This document shows positions 7,678 to 15,111 of a stretch of 18,524 nt of DNA, one piece after another. A program made the position numbers and the translations under genes. Below the pieces are notes generated by a model. The model was not told where the DNA came from and ran no database searches. It worked only from the letters and a program-made list of their open reading frames with translations. The stretch covers positions 1 to 18,524 of the forward strand of contig URIJ01000017.1 of the NCBI GenBank assembly GCA_900547835.1. Reading direction: 5' to 3'. The stretch is from an uncultured Collinsella sp. (lineage in GTDB: Bacteria; Actinomycetota; Coriobacteriia; Coriobacteriales; Coriobacteriaceae). How positions within the stretch are numbered: position 1 is the first letter of the stretch; each line of letters starts with the position of its first letter.

Positions 7678-7716
7678 CTTCCCCCGGGAGCGCCGTTACG
7701 GATACGGCGCGGGAAG
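7678..7716 (-). promoter_or_regulatory. Structured 5' leader of the OPT transporter gene
   Basis: Between the transporter start and its presumed promoter is a long hairpin: outer arms CTTCCC (7678-7683) and GGGAAG (7711-7716), inner arms GCGCCGT (7690-7696) and ACGGCGC (7704-7710), a 7-nt loop and a one-sided 6-nt bulge. It lies in the untranslated leader if transcription starts upstream of 7716; TATACT on the minus strand at 7769-7764 is a possible -10. No U tract follows, so it is not a plain terminator. It could control mRNA stability or translation. Confidence 0.35.
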
Positions 7717-7779
7717 TCGGGTTACCAAGGGCCGCCGCGTGAGCTCGCAAACGACCGCGCACCAGTATAACCGCAAGCT

Positions 7780-7818
7780 AGTCATTTCGGGATGACTGGT
7801 TTAGGTAGGCGATATACT
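7780..7818 (+). promoter_or_regulatory. Possible coaX promoter region with inverted repeat
   Basis: TATACT at 7813-7818 lies 27 bp before the coaX start and could be a -10; no good -35 is visible at 16-18 bp. Just upstream, AGTCAT (7780-7785) and ATGACT (7792-7797) form an inverted repeat with a 6-nt centre, extended by one G-C and one wobble pair. It could be an operator or a small hairpin in this divergent intergenic region. Confidence 0.3.
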
Positions 7819-7845
7819 GCTGGGCAGACGAAAGGAGCGCCGACG

Positions 7846-8697
7846 ATGCTTAATGGGTGCGCATATATATTGACGGTCGACGTGGGCAACACGTTCATTC
7901 GCTTTGGTCTGTTTGCCGAGGATTCGGCCGCGGCGCAGGAATTCCCGCTTGCGACGTGCGAGATCACGACGCCATCGAGCATTACGGCCGACGAAGCGCG
8001 TATGCGTCTCGCGCAGGTCATGGCCGCACTGGCGGCCGATGCGGGCATGCCGGGTGCGCTTGTGCCCGCGGCTGCCGTGCTGAGCTGCGTGGTCCCGGCG
8101 CTCGAGCGCCCGTGGAAGGTAGCGCTTTCCCGTACCTGTACGGGGCGCGTGCTCACCGTAGGGCCGGGACTTAAGACCGGCATGCCCGTGCACTACGATG
8201 ACCCGGCCGAGATCGGCCCCGACCGCATCGCCGATGCCGTGGCGGCCCGCGCCGTCTACGGCTCTCCGTGCATCGTGATTGACCTGGGCACGACGACTAA
8301 TATCGAGGTCATCGACGCGCGCGGAACCTTTGTCGGCGGCGTCATCGCGCCGGGTCTGGCGCTTGGCGCCCGCTCGCTTTCGGCTGCTGCGGCGCGCCTG
8401 CCGCAGGTCGAGCCCTCGGCGCCGACACACGTCATCGGCCGCAACACGCGCGAGGCCATGCGCTCGGGCGTGGTTCTGGGCGAGGTGGCCCGCATCGACG
8501 GCATGCTCGACATGGTGCTTGCCGAGATGCGCGCGACCAAGGCCGCGGGGGAGGGCAATGTACCCATCGTCATTACCGGCGACGATGCCGAGGCACTTGC
8601 GGCGCTGGTCGGCCATAGCCTGACGGTCGATGACGCGCTGACGCTGCGGGGTCTCGCCGAGCTCTACCGCATCAATCAAAAGCCTCGTCGCGCATAA
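7846..8697 (+). CDS. coaX: Type III pantothenate kinase
   Basis: A 283-residue cytosolic enzyme that phosphorylates pantothenate to 4'-phosphopantothenate, the first step of coenzyme A synthesis. It has the ASKHA-fold signatures of the CoaX class: DVGNT (12-16) for phosphate binding, GPDR (124-127) with the conserved Asp where most members read GADR, DLGTTTN (146-152) for the second nucleotide motif, and GGVIAPG (164-170). Length is typical of the family (about 250-270). The frame is open 18 codons upstream, but ATG 7846 follows AAAGGAG and begins directly before the first beta strand. The dCMP deaminase gene follows 87 bp later on the same strand. Confidence 0.9.
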   Translation: MLNGCAYILTVDVGNTFIRFGLFAEDSAAAQEFPLATCEITTPSSITADEARMRLAQVMAALAADAGMPGALVPAAAVLSCVVPALERPWKVALSRTCTGRVLTVGPGLKTGMPVHYDDPAEIGPDRIADAVAARAVYGSPCIVIDLGTTTNIEVIDARGTFVGGVIAPGLALGARSLSAAAARLPQVEPSAPTHVIGRNTREAMRSGVVLGEVARIDGMLDMVLAEMRATKAAGEGNVPIVITGDDAEALAALVGHSLTVDDALTLRGLAELYRINQKPRRA

Positions 8698-8744
8698 AGC
8701 CGAGGACATCGGTGGGAGAGGAAACAGCCCCACCTTTCACCTGC

Positions 8745-8750
8745 TACAAT
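8745..8750 (+). promoter_or_regulatory. Possible -10 element upstream of dCMP deaminase
   Basis: TACAAT lies 34 bp upstream of the deaminase start, in the 87-bp gap after coaX. No recognisable -35 lies 16-18 bp before it, so the call rests on the -10 alone. Transcription may equally continue from coaX. Confidence 0.3.
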
Positions 8751-8784
8751 GGGTCAAATTATTGCGATTACGGAGGTGTCTGCC

Positions 8785-9309
8785 ATGTCGGACGATCTTC
8801 ATCAAACTTCGTCAGGCAAGCGCCTGGACGTCATTAGCTGGGACGAGTTCTTTATGAGCGTGGCCATCGCCGCACAGCGCCGCAGCAAGGACCCCAACAC
8901 GCAGGTGGGTGCGTGCATCGCCAGCACCAACCACCGTATCCTTTCGGTGGGCTACAACGGTACGCCCTCGGCGCTCAACGACGACTTTTTCCCGTGGGGT
9001 ACGAGCGACGACCCGCTGCAGGACAAGCACAACTACGTGGTCCATGCCGAGGCCAACGCCGTGCTCAACTACCGTGGCTCGCTCAAGGACCTCGAGGGTT
9101 CCACGGTCTACGTCACGCTGTTCCCGTGCCACGACTGCGCCAAGATTTTGGCTCAGGTGGGCGTGGGCGAGGTCGTCTACCTGGACAACAAGTACGCCGA
9201 CACCGATGACGGACGCATCAGCCGCCGCATCCTCGACTCCTGTGGCATCAGCTACCGCCAGGTTATCGTCGATGTTCATATTGGTACCGGGGGACAAACT
9301 CAGCAGTAG
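8785..9309 (+). CDS. dCMP deaminase family protein (ComEB-like)
   Basis: A 174-residue cytidine/deoxycytidylate deaminase. dCMP deaminase converts dCMP to dUMP, feeding thymidylate synthesis. The zinc site is complete: HAEAN with H88 and catalytic E90, and PCHDC with C115 and C118. The N-terminal block NTQVGACI and the GYNGTP loop are also typical of dCMP deaminases rather than free cytidine or tRNA deaminases. ATG 8785 follows GGAGGTG; an in-frame ATG at 8749 lies inside the probable promoter and has no SD, so I reject it. Length agrees with the family. It is followed by a 177-bp gap. Confidence 0.9.
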   Translation: MSDDLHQTSSGKRLDVISWDEFFMSVAIAAQRRSKDPNTQVGACIASTNHRILSVGYNGTPSALNDDFFPWGTSDDPLQDKHNYVVHAEANAVLNYRGSLKDLEGSTVYVTLFPCHDCAKILAQVGVGEVVYLDNKYADTDDGRISRRILDSCGISYRQVIVDVHIGTGGQTQQ

Positions 9310-9356
9310 CGGCAGCCTGTGTTAGCGTCGGGCGCCGGCAAAAGCAGCTCAAAGAG

Positions 9357-9369
9357 CCCCGTCCCAAAT
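9357..9369 (-). repeat. Short dispersed repeat fragment ATTTGGGACGGGG
   Basis: The minus strand reads ATTTGGGACGGGG, matching ATTTGGGGACGGGG at 18301-18314 except for one missing G. Both copies are intergenic. It may be a piece of a dispersed element related to the GGGACAGG hairpins, but the match is short. Confidence 0.3.
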
Positions 9370-9448
9370 TGACTACTCGTGAAAGTCGCGTCTGCGCGCA
9401 TGGACGGCTCGTGAGCGGGTACATGGCTGTAGTAACATAGCTTCTGTC

Positions 9449-9464
9449 CGCGGGCGTGCCCGCG
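9449..9464. promoter_or_regulatory. Inverted repeat upstream of the Nfu-like gene
   Basis: CGCGGGC and GCCCGCG form 7-bp arms separated by GT, ending 22 bp before the GTG start. With so short a centre it suits a protein operator better than an RNA hairpin. It is the most structured element of the 9310-9486 gap, which otherwise holds no gene, apart from a short CCCCGTCCCAAAT repeat fragment at 9357-9369. Confidence 0.35.
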
Positions 9465-9486
9465 TTATTGTGAGAAAGGAGCCCCT

Positions 9487-9765
9487 GTGGCTGTTAACGA
9501 AGAGCTGCTTAAGAAGGTTCTTGAAGAGATTCGCCCCAACCTACAGGCCGACGGCGGCGACATGGAGTATATAGGCGTTGATGACGAGGGCGTCGTCAAG
9601 CTGGAGCTTCAGGGCGCCTGCGCCGGCTGCCCCATGAGCTCGCTGACCTTGTCTATGGGCATCGAGCGTATCCTGAAGGAGCACGTGCCCGGCGTTACCC
9701 GTGTCGAGCAGGTCAATGCCTCCGGCGAGACCGATGACCTGTACGACGAGTATGCGCCGTTCTAA
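9487..9765 (+). CDS. NifU C-terminal-domain (Nfu-type) Fe-S cluster protein
   Basis: A 92-residue protein consisting of one NifU C-terminal domain. Such proteins carry or transfer Fe-S clusters to apo-enzymes. The paired cysteines C45 and C48 in CAGCPMS are the expected ligands of a cluster held between two subunits, and LQADGGDMEY is the usual lead-in to the domain. The start is GTG at 9487 with AAAGGAG just upstream. No sufB, sufC, sufS or sufU gene is in the window, so it stands apart from an assembly operon. Confidence 0.9.
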   Translation: MAVNEELLKKVLEEIRPNLQADGGDMEYIGVDDEGVVKLELQGACAGCPMSSLTLSMGIERILKEHVPGVTRVEQVNASGETDDLYDEYAPF

Positions 9766-9814
9766 GAAGTGAAAGCTGCGGGCGATATGCTCCGCATAGA
9801 CGTCACGCCCGAAT

Positions 9815-9847
9815 ATGCGGCTGCGAGCGCAAGGCCCGCGGCCGCAT
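9815..9847 (+). promoter_or_regulatory. Hairpin between the Nfu-like gene and lgt
   Basis: ATGCGGCTGCG (9815-9825) and CGCGGCCGCAT (9837-9847) pair over 11 bp with one wobble, around an 11-nt loop, followed by TTGTATG. The T tract is weak, so it may be a poor terminator, a processing site or a leader structure of lgt. Confidence 0.4.
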
Positions 9848-9874
9848 TTGTATGTAGGGAGCAGGGGGACCGAT

Positions 9875-10696
9875 ATGCTCAACGACCTCTACCATATGCT
9901 TGATCCCGTCGCCATTTCGGCGGGGCCCATCACCATCTACTGGTACGGCTTGGCCTATGTGGTCGGAGCTTTGCTCACGGCGGTCGTCATGTATCGCACG
10001 CAGCGTCGCTGGGGCTTTAGCATCACGATTGACGACCTGACGAGCGTCGTGGTCGGTGTGGTCTTTGGCCTTATCATCGGCGCCCGCCTGTTCTACGTCA
10101 TCTTTTACGGCGACGGCTACTACTGGGCACATCCGCTCAAGATCTTTGCCACCAACGAAGGCGGCATGAGCTTCCACGGTGGCCTGGTCGGCGGCATTAT
10201 CGGCGGCATCATCGTTTGCCGCATGTATAAGCTCGACGCATGGACTCTGGCAGACCTTGCTGTCATCGGCGCGCCGCTGGCCTTGTGTCTGGGCCGTTGT
10301 GCCAACTTTGTCAACGGTGAGCTGTGGGGCAAGCCGACCGATCTGCCCTGGGGTGTAGTCTTTGGCGGGACTGCGGGCGATATGCCGCGTCACCCCTCCC
10401 AACTCTACGAGGCATTTCTTGAGGGCATTGTGCTCTTCTGCATCCTGCAGGTGCTCAGCCGCAAAAAGCCGTTGCTGCCCCAGGGCACGTTTATGGGCGT
10501 GTTTGTGATGGGTTACGGCATCGTCCGCTTCCTCGTCGAGTTCGTGCGCGTGCCCGATGCCCAGCTGGGCTATCTGCTGGGCGGCGTCATCACGATGGGT
10601 CAGCTGCTGAGCCTTCCGCTCGTGATTGCGGGCCTGGCGCTCGTCATCTTTGCCCTCCGCCGCAACCGTCCCCAGCGCATCTACCTCGACTCCTAA
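9875..10696 (+). CDS. lgt: Prolipoprotein diacylglyceryl transferase
   Basis: A 273-residue inner-membrane enzyme with about seven helices that transfers diacylglyceryl from phosphatidylglycerol to the lipobox cysteine of prolipoproteins. Diagnostic motifs are present: GGMSFHGGLVGG with H101, the Lgt signature around R141-N144-N147-E149, HPSQLYEA (173-180), and YGIVRFLVEFVR near the C terminus with R218 and E222. Length is normal. The frame is open for 20 codons upstream, but ATG 9875 has a GGGAGCAGGGGG purine stretch before it and begins with a typical short periplasmic lead. The stop codon forms the foot of a 12-bp hairpin of the GGGACAGG family. Confidence 0.95.
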   Translation: MLNDLYHMLDPVAISAGPITIYWYGLAYVVGALLTAVVMYRTQRRWGFSITIDDLTSVVVGVVFGLIIGARLFYVIFYGDGYYWAHPLKIFATNEGGMSFHGGLVGGIIGGIIVCRMYKLDAWTLADLAVIGAPLALCLGRCANFVNGELWGKPTDLPWGVVFGGTAGDMPRHPSQLYEAFLEGIVLFCILQVLSRKKPLLPQGTFMGVFVMGYGIVRFLVEFVRVPDAQLGYLLGGVITMGQLLSLPLVIAGLALVIFALRRNRPQRIYLDS

Positions 10697-10731
10697 CCAC
10701 CACAAAGGGGACAGGCACTTTTGTGGTGGTT
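10695..10731 (+). repeat. GGGACAGG-loop hairpin, copy A
   Basis: A perfect 12-bp stem, AACCACCACAAA (10695-10706) with TTTGTGGTGGTT (10720-10731), encloses a 13-nt loop GGGGACAGGCACT. The first two bases are the end of the lgt stop codon. The loop core is shared with copies B and C while the stem sequence differs. It may stabilise or end the lgt message; it has only a short T tract. Confidence 0.7.
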
Positions 10732-10756
10732 TGCTGGGCAACGATGACAGAACCGT

Positions 10757-10811
10757 AACGTTTCCCCAGATAAAACCTGCCAAAATAAACCTGTCCCTTT
10801 TTGGCAGGTTT
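10757..10811 (-). repeat. GGGACAGG-loop hairpin, copy B (inverted relative to copy C)
   Basis: A perfect 13-bp stem (10773-10785 with 10799-10811) encloses a 13-nt loop that reads AGGGACAGGTTTA on the minus strand. Positions 10757-10810, reverse-complemented, match 15626-15679 at 50 of 54 bases, so the repeat unit extends beyond the hairpin. It ends 20 bp before the start of the DUF6020-like gene, adjoining its ribosome-binding site. Confidence 0.75.
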
Positions 10812-10830
10812 CTAGAAAGGCTTTCGGACT

Positions 10831-13014
10831 GTGAAGGATTCCGACCTCTCCACAACGGCTGCGCGCGACGCTGCCCGCATCGTCTGGTTTAAGCGCTATC
10901 CCGCCAAACAGACGCTCATCGCATTTTTGCTCGCGCTGTTGGCGACCACGGCGTTTTCCATCGATCCCGCCCCGGTGTCGAGCAACGCAGTCTTGGCGAT
11001 TGACCCCAAAGCCTCGGGCATGCTGTACGTGTGCTACGAGGTGCTCCTCTCGTTTGCCGGCCATACCGACGCGGTCATGCTGCTTGCACTTGCCTGCCTG
11101 CTCACCTTGCCGTTTCGCTACGTGTTCTTTGGCCGTGGCGACACCTGGCGCCCATCGATCATTCTGCCGTCGCTGTTCTTCGCCATCTGCATGGTGTTCG
11201 GCCGCAGCTACGATCTCACCGACTCGGCCGAGATTGTCCTTGGCGACAAAGCCCGTATCATCTGCGCCTGGATTGGCGGCGCGGGCTGGATGCTCTTGGC
11301 GGTCGTTGCCTTCTACCTCGCCTTTGAGTGTCTAGATTGGTTGAGCTCTCGGCGCATTCCGTTTTCTGAAGCGCACTTTGGCCGCGTATGGCGTGTGGCT
11401 CACGCCGTGCTCTCGGCCCATCCCTTTGCCGGGCCCTTCCTGGTGCTTATGATCGCCTGGGCGCCCACGCTCATCGCTTCGCTGCCCGGCCTTTTTATGG
11501 GAGATACGGGTGCGCAGATTCGCCAGTGGTTCAACTATCCCAACGGCACGAGCGACTACTTGCGCCTACTCAATCCCAACGTGCTGCTCAACGGGCATCA
11601 TCCTGTAGTGCACACGGCCATTATCGGCTCGTGCGTTCAGCTGGGGCTTTCGCTGTTCAACAGCGCCAACGCAGGTCTTGCCATCTACACCTGCGCTCAG
11701 TTCGTCATTACGGCCGCCTGCATGGCCTATTCCGTCTCGTCGCTGCGCAAACTGGGCGTGAGCCTGCCGGTCCGCGGCGTGATCTTGCTGTTCTTTGTGT
11801 TTATGCCCATGTTCTCTAACTACGCGGCCCTGCTCACCAAAGACGTGCTCTTTGCCGACGCGTTTTTGGTGCTGTTGGTGCAGACCGTGAAGCTCGTGGC
11901 CTGCGGCCTGCCCCGTCGCGATGCCAATGCCGAGCGTGCGGGCGAGAAGGCCCCCGTGCTCTTTGCGCGCCATGACTGGCTGCTGCTCGCTCTGGGCGCC
12001 ATGGGTTCCACGTTTCTGCGCAACGGCGGCCTGGTGTTTCCCCTGGCGGCATGCGTGATCGCGGCGGCGTTTTGCGCATGGGATGTACATGTCGCTCGTC
12101 GTGCGGCTAAGCAGACGGGCACCGCGGTCTCATGCGTCACGCCGCGATTCCGCTGGGTTGGCGTCCTCGCGGTGCTCGCGCTCTGCCTTGCCTCTAATAT
12201 GTACTTCACCAAGGTCTTTATGCCGGCGCACGACATCACGCCCGGCTCCAAGCGCGAAATTCTCTCGATTCCGTTCCAGCAGACGGCTCGTTTCGTCCAA
12301 AAGCACGACGGCCTCAACTCGGGCGTCAACCCCACGGTTAAGGAGGACGGCACCATCGTGGAGGCTCCTTGCGACGGCTTGGTGACCGACGAAGAGCGTG
12401 CCGTGATCGACCGTGTGCTCAAGTACGAGAACCTGGGCCGCCGTTACAACCCGGATAAGTCGGACGCCGTTAAAAATTGCTTTAACGAGTATGCCTCGCA
12501 GGAGGACATCAAGGCCTATTTTGAGGTCTGGGCGCAGATGTTCAAAAAGGATCCCGAGTGCTATATCTCGGCGCTCATCAATAACTACTACGGCTACTTT
12601 TATCCGAGCGCCCGCGATGCGTGGGTCTACAGCACGGCGCGCAGTGCCGAGATCATGGCAAAGCCCGATAACCTCAAGTACTTCGACTTCCATCCGGTCG
12701 ATAGCAAGGTTGTACGCTGGTGCGACCACCTGATCAACCTGTATCGCGTGGCAGTACAACGCATCCCGTTTATCTCGCTCGCCATGAGCTCGGCCACCTA
12801 TGTGTGGATCATGATCGCCGTGGTGGTCTACCTGCTGCGTCGTCATTCATGGCGTGCGCTGGCGATCTGGGTGCCGCTGTTGGGCGTGCTCGCCGTGTGC
12901 CTGATTGGCCCGTGCAACGGCTCGACTTACATGCGCTACCTGTATCCGGTCATCGCCTGCATGCCCTTCGCCATCGGCGCCACCGTCACCCGCAGCGACT
13001 TCCTCTGGTTCTAA
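10831..13014 (+). CDS. DUF6020-like polytopic membrane protein, possible GT-C glycosyltransferase
   Basis: A 727-residue integral membrane protein. It starts at GTG 10831, with AGAAAGG about ten bases upstream, a rather long spacing. A basic cytosolic N terminus is followed by a first helix near 30-46 and many further helices to about residue 457. A large extracytoplasmic region of about 180 residues (457-640) follows, then three terminal helices. The segment FMGDTGAQIRQWFNY followed by LNGHHPVVHT resembles the DUF6020 family, whose architecture (conserved acidic/His loop after an early helix, many helices, large outer domain) recalls GT-C lipid-linked sugar transferases. The sugar and acceptor are unknown and the assignment is by resemblance. 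Copy B of the hairpin repeat abuts its ribosome-binding site. Confidence 0.7.
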   Translation: MKDSDLSTTAARDAARIVWFKRYPAKQTLIAFLLALLATTAFSIDPAPVSSNAVLAIDPKASGMLYVCYEVLLSFAGHTDAVMLLALACLLTLPFRYVFFGRGDTWRPSIILPSLFFAICMVFGRSYDLTDSAEIVLGDKARIICAWIGGAGWMLLAVVAFYLAFECLDWLSSRRIPFSEAHFGRVWRVAHAVLSAHPFAGPFLVLMIAWAPTLIASLPGLFMGDTGAQIRQWFNYPNGTSDYLRLLNPNVLLNGHHPVVHTAIIGSCVQLGLSLFNSANAGLAIYTCAQFVITAACMAYSVSSLRKLGVSLPVRGVILLFFVFMPMFSNYAALLTKDVLFADAFLVLLVQTVKLVACGLPRRDANAERAGEKAPVLFARHDWLLLALGAMGSTFLRNGGLVFPLAACVIAAAFCAWDVHVARRAAKQTGTAVSCVTPRFRWVGVLAVLALCLASNMYFTKVFMPAHDITPGSKREILSIPFQQTARFVQKHDGLNSGVNPTVKEDGTIVEAPCDGLVTDEERAVIDRVLKYENLGRRYNPDKSDAVKNCFNEYASQEDIKAYFEVWAQMFKKDPECYISALINNYYGYFYPSARDAWVYSTARSAEIMAKPDNLKYFDFHPVDSKVVRWCDHLINLYRVAVQRIPFISLAMSSATYVWIMIAVVVYLLRRHSWRALAIWVPLLGVLAVCLIGPCNGSTYMRYLYPVIACMPFAIGATVTRSDFLWF

Positions 13015-13015
13015 C

Positions 13016-13048
13016 TTGGTGCATTGAGGTCGGGTTTCTTTGCACCAA
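13016..13048. repeat. Inverted repeat after the DUF6020-like gene
   Basis: TTGGTGCA (13016-13023) and TGCACCAA (13041-13048) form an 8-bp stem with a 17-nt loop directly after the stop codon. No T tract follows on the plus strand. Placement at the stop codon mirrors the GGGACAGG hairpins, but the loop differs. The remaining gap to 13178 holds no gene; TATCAT near 13105 could be a -10 for the yebC-family gene. Confidence 0.45.
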
Positions 13049-13178
13049 AGGGGCCATCATCACGACGCCTTCATTTTGGGGTTTATCTCGCAGGCCAGTA
13101 GGTATATCATAACGACGTTTGTTTATATTGCCCGAGCATCTGCGCTGGGCTTTAGGTCGAAACCGATAGGAGACACGT

Positions 13179-13985
13179 ATGTCCGGACACTCTAAGTGGG
13201 CCACAACCAAGCATCGTAAGGGCGCGCAGGACGCCAAGCGTTCCGCCCTCTTCTCCAAGCTGAGCCGCAACATCACCGTTGCTGCCCGTCTCGGCGGTGA
13301 CCCGCTGCCCGAGAACAACGCCAGCCTCGCCGCTGCCGTTGCCAAGGCCAAGGCTCAGTCCATGCCTAAGGACAAGATCAAGTCCGCTATCGACAAGGCT
13401 TTTGGTTCGGGTGCTGACGCCGCCGTCTACGAGAACATCGTGTACGAGGGCTACGGTCCCGCCGGTGTCGCCGTCTACGTCGACTGCCTGACCGACAACC
13501 GCAACCGTACCGCCGCTGATGTCCGTTCCGCCTTCTCCCACGCTGGTGGCAACCTGGGCACCTCCGGCTCCGTCGCCTTCCAGTTTGAGCGCAAGGGCCA
13601 GATCGTCGTCGCCAAGGAGATCCTGGACGAGAACGCCAAGAAGGAGACCATGATCGCCAACGGTGCTGCCGGTGACGAGGATGAGTTCATGATGGCCATC
13701 GCCGAGGCCGGTGGCGAGGACTACGAGGACGCCGGCGAGGAGTGGATCGTCTGGACTGCTGCCAACGAGGTCATGGCTGTCTCCAAGGCGCTCGAGGAGC
13801 AGGGTGTCCAGGTCAAGGGCTCCGAGACCACCATGGTCCCGACCACCCCGACCGAGGTTTCCGGCGCCGACGCCAAGAAGGTCCAGCGCCTCATCGACCG
13901 TCTTGAGGAGCTCGACGACGTCCAGGACGTCTACAGCACCATGGACATGACCGACGAGGTCATCGCTGCCCTCGAGGAGGAGTAG
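13179..13985 (+). CDS. YebC/PmpR (TACO1) family protein
   Basis: A 268-residue cytosolic protein. The N-terminal block MSGHSKWATTKHRKGAQDAK, KLSRNITVAARLGGDP, SMPKDKIKSAI and YEGYGPAGVAVYVDCLTDNRNRT are all hallmarks of the YebC/TACO1 family. Members have been described as DNA-binding regulators and, more recently, as ribosome-associated factors that help translate proline-rich stretches; which applies here is not visible. It is slightly longer than the usual 240-250 residues, with an acidic segment around 165-190. Codons are strongly biased to C-ending forms, suggesting high expression. ATG 13179 has TAGGAGA upstream, and a terminator follows. Confidence 0.92.
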   Translation: MSGHSKWATTKHRKGAQDAKRSALFSKLSRNITVAARLGGDPLPENNASLAAAVAKAKAQSMPKDKIKSAIDKAFGSGADAAVYENIVYEGYGPAGVAVYVDCLTDNRNRTAADVRSAFSHAGGNLGTSGSVAFQFERKGQIVVAKEILDENAKKETMIANGAAGDEDEFMMAIAEAGGEDYEDAGEEWIVWTAANEVMAVSKALEEQGVQVKGSETTMVPTTPTEVSGADAKKVQRLIDRLEELDDVQDVYSTMDMTDEVIAALEEE

Positions 13986-14054
13986 CGCCAGCACGGATTG
14001 AGCCGTGCATATCTGGGCATAATGAAGCGAGCATGCAAGCCTCGTGGAATAGAT

Positions 14055-14096
14055 GAGCCGGATCCGCGTGCGTAGAGCACCGGACCCGGCTCTTTT
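14055..14096 (+). terminator. Rho-independent terminator after the YebC-family gene
   Basis: GAGCCGGATCCG (14055-14066) pairs with CGGACCCGGCTC (14081-14092) with one mismatch, then TTTT. It separates the yebC-family gene from the amaP cassette. Confidence 0.8.
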
Positions 14097-14101
14097 ATAA
14101 T
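14096..14101 (+). promoter_or_regulatory. Candidate -10 of the amaP cassette, overlapping the terminator tail
   Basis: A perfect TATAAT starts at the last T of the preceding terminator tract, 50 bp before the amaP start. No TTGACA-like box is present at 16-18 bp, where the terminator stem lies, so promoter activity would depend on another factor or on the -10 alone. Confidence 0.35.
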
Positions 14102-14151
14102 GATGCGAACCGTTTTGCATTTCGAGAGCCGAGATTTGAAGGGAGCGCCAC

Positions 14152-14697
14152 GTGCGCGTACTCAAACGAGCCCTAGCGATCGTGTATCTTGCCGCCGCCA
14201 TCGTGGCGCTGGGTACGCTTGTCTGCCAGTTTTGGGGGCCGTATACGTATCGCTTTATGCTGCTGATGCGCGACCCCATGCCGCGCATTGTCGTGACGGC
14301 ATGCGGCGGAGTTGTGGCGATTGGCGTGCTGGTAAGCTTCTTCCGCCTGATGTTTGCTCGTCGCGAGCCGTCCTGTGTGCATCCGGCGGGGGAGCGCAAT
14401 ATCGAGGTCACGCTCGCGGCGCTTTCTTCGTGCGCTCGCACTGCGGCAGAGCGCGACGATCGCGTGATGGTCGAGCATGTCGAGGCCCGCGTCCAAGGCT
14501 CCGACGATTCGCACGTCCGATTTAAGGTCGAGGCTATCGCGCTTGACGATAAGGACGTGGCATCTCTGGCTACCGCGATGCAGCAGCGCATCGAGGAAGC
14601 TTGCGACACCATGCTCGGCACGCCGGGTACGACCACGCGCGTCCGTTTTTTGCCGTCCAAGACTACCGTCCAGACCGTGGAGGTTTCCGGTGAGTGA
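14152..14697 (+). CDS. AmaP-like alkaline-shock membrane anchor protein
   Basis: A 181-residue membrane protein with two helices near the N terminus (about 8-27 and 45-67) and a cytosolic C-terminal domain. In staphylococci AmaP anchors Asp23 to the membrane; the AmaP / DUF2273 / Asp23 gene order found here is the main support, with the two-helix topology. The cytosolic domain (about 80-181, with IEVTLAALSSCARTAAE) is itself somewhat Asp23-like in its beta-alpha pattern. Start is GTG 14152 after AAGGGAG. The last codons overlap the start of the DUF2273-like gene by 8 bp, indicating translational coupling. Confidence 0.75.
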   Translation: MRVLKRALAIVYLAAAIVALGTLVCQFWGPYTYRFMLLMRDPMPRIVVTACGGVVAIGVLVSFFRLMFARREPSCVHPAGERNIEVTLAALSSCARTAAERDDRVMVEHVEARVQGSDDSHVRFKVEAIALDDKDVASLATAMQQRIEEACDTMLGTPGTTTRVRFLPSKTTVQTVEVSGE

Positions 14698-15067
14698 TAC
14701 CAATCAAGATAAGACCGCTCGTACGCCGCGCCTGACGATTGACCAGAGCGCCACGCCGGCGAGTGAACCTGTTGATTCCAAAGCAGAGGCAACCGAGTTA
14801 CAAGACGCGGCAGCCGCGGATTTTGATGAGGCTATGGGTCTCATCAAGGGTACGGGCGCTGCCATCTGGAGCTATGCTGTGCGTCATCCCAACACCACGC
14901 TCGGCGCCGTCGCCGGCTTTATCCTCGCCGTGTTGGTGCTCACGTTGGGCCTGTGGGACACGCTCGTCATTGCATTCTTCGTGCTGATCGGCGCTGTGAT
15001 CGGCCAAATTCGCGACGGCGAGAACGGGATCGTCAACTTCTTCGGCCGTCTGTTTAGCGGCCGCTAA
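14690..15067 (+). CDS. DUF2273-like small membrane protein
   Basis: A 125-residue protein. The C-terminal half (HPNTTLGAVAGFILAVLVLT, LGLWDTLVIAFFVLIGAVIG, then a basic/polar tail ending NFFGRLFSGR) has the two-helix pattern of DUF2273 proteins found beside Asp23. The first 60 residues are a polar, Ala/Glu/Thr-rich extension not typical of this usually 60-80-residue family. GTG 14690 overlaps the end of amaP by 8 bp and has GGAGG six bases upstream, inside amaP. The frame is open further upstream, but this start fits coupling best. Confidence 0.75.
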   Translation: MSDTNQDKTARTPRLTIDQSATPASEPVDSKAEATELQDAAAADFDEAMGLIKGTGAAIWSYAVRHPNTTLGAVAGFILAVLVLTLGLWDTLVIAFFVLIGAVIGQIRDGENGIVNFFGRLFSGR

Positions 15068-15111
15068 TATGTATTCGACTGTCGCATCCGCGGCAGGCAT
15101 AAGGAGGAACC

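Noticed and set aside
10695..10811. The hairpin pair A and B read as terminal repeats of an insertion sequence
   Set aside because: Only 25 bp separate the longer units, no transposase lies between, and the stems differ; a REP-like family fits better.
9803..10855. 350-residue minus-strand frame opposite lgt
   Set aside because: Rich in His, Asp and Ala as expected for antisense of a membrane protein gene; lgt is certain.
13152..14792. 546-residue open frame on the minus strand across the yebC-family gene and amaP
   Set aside because: It crosses two well-supported plus-strand genes and a terminator, and its sequence shows no family signature.
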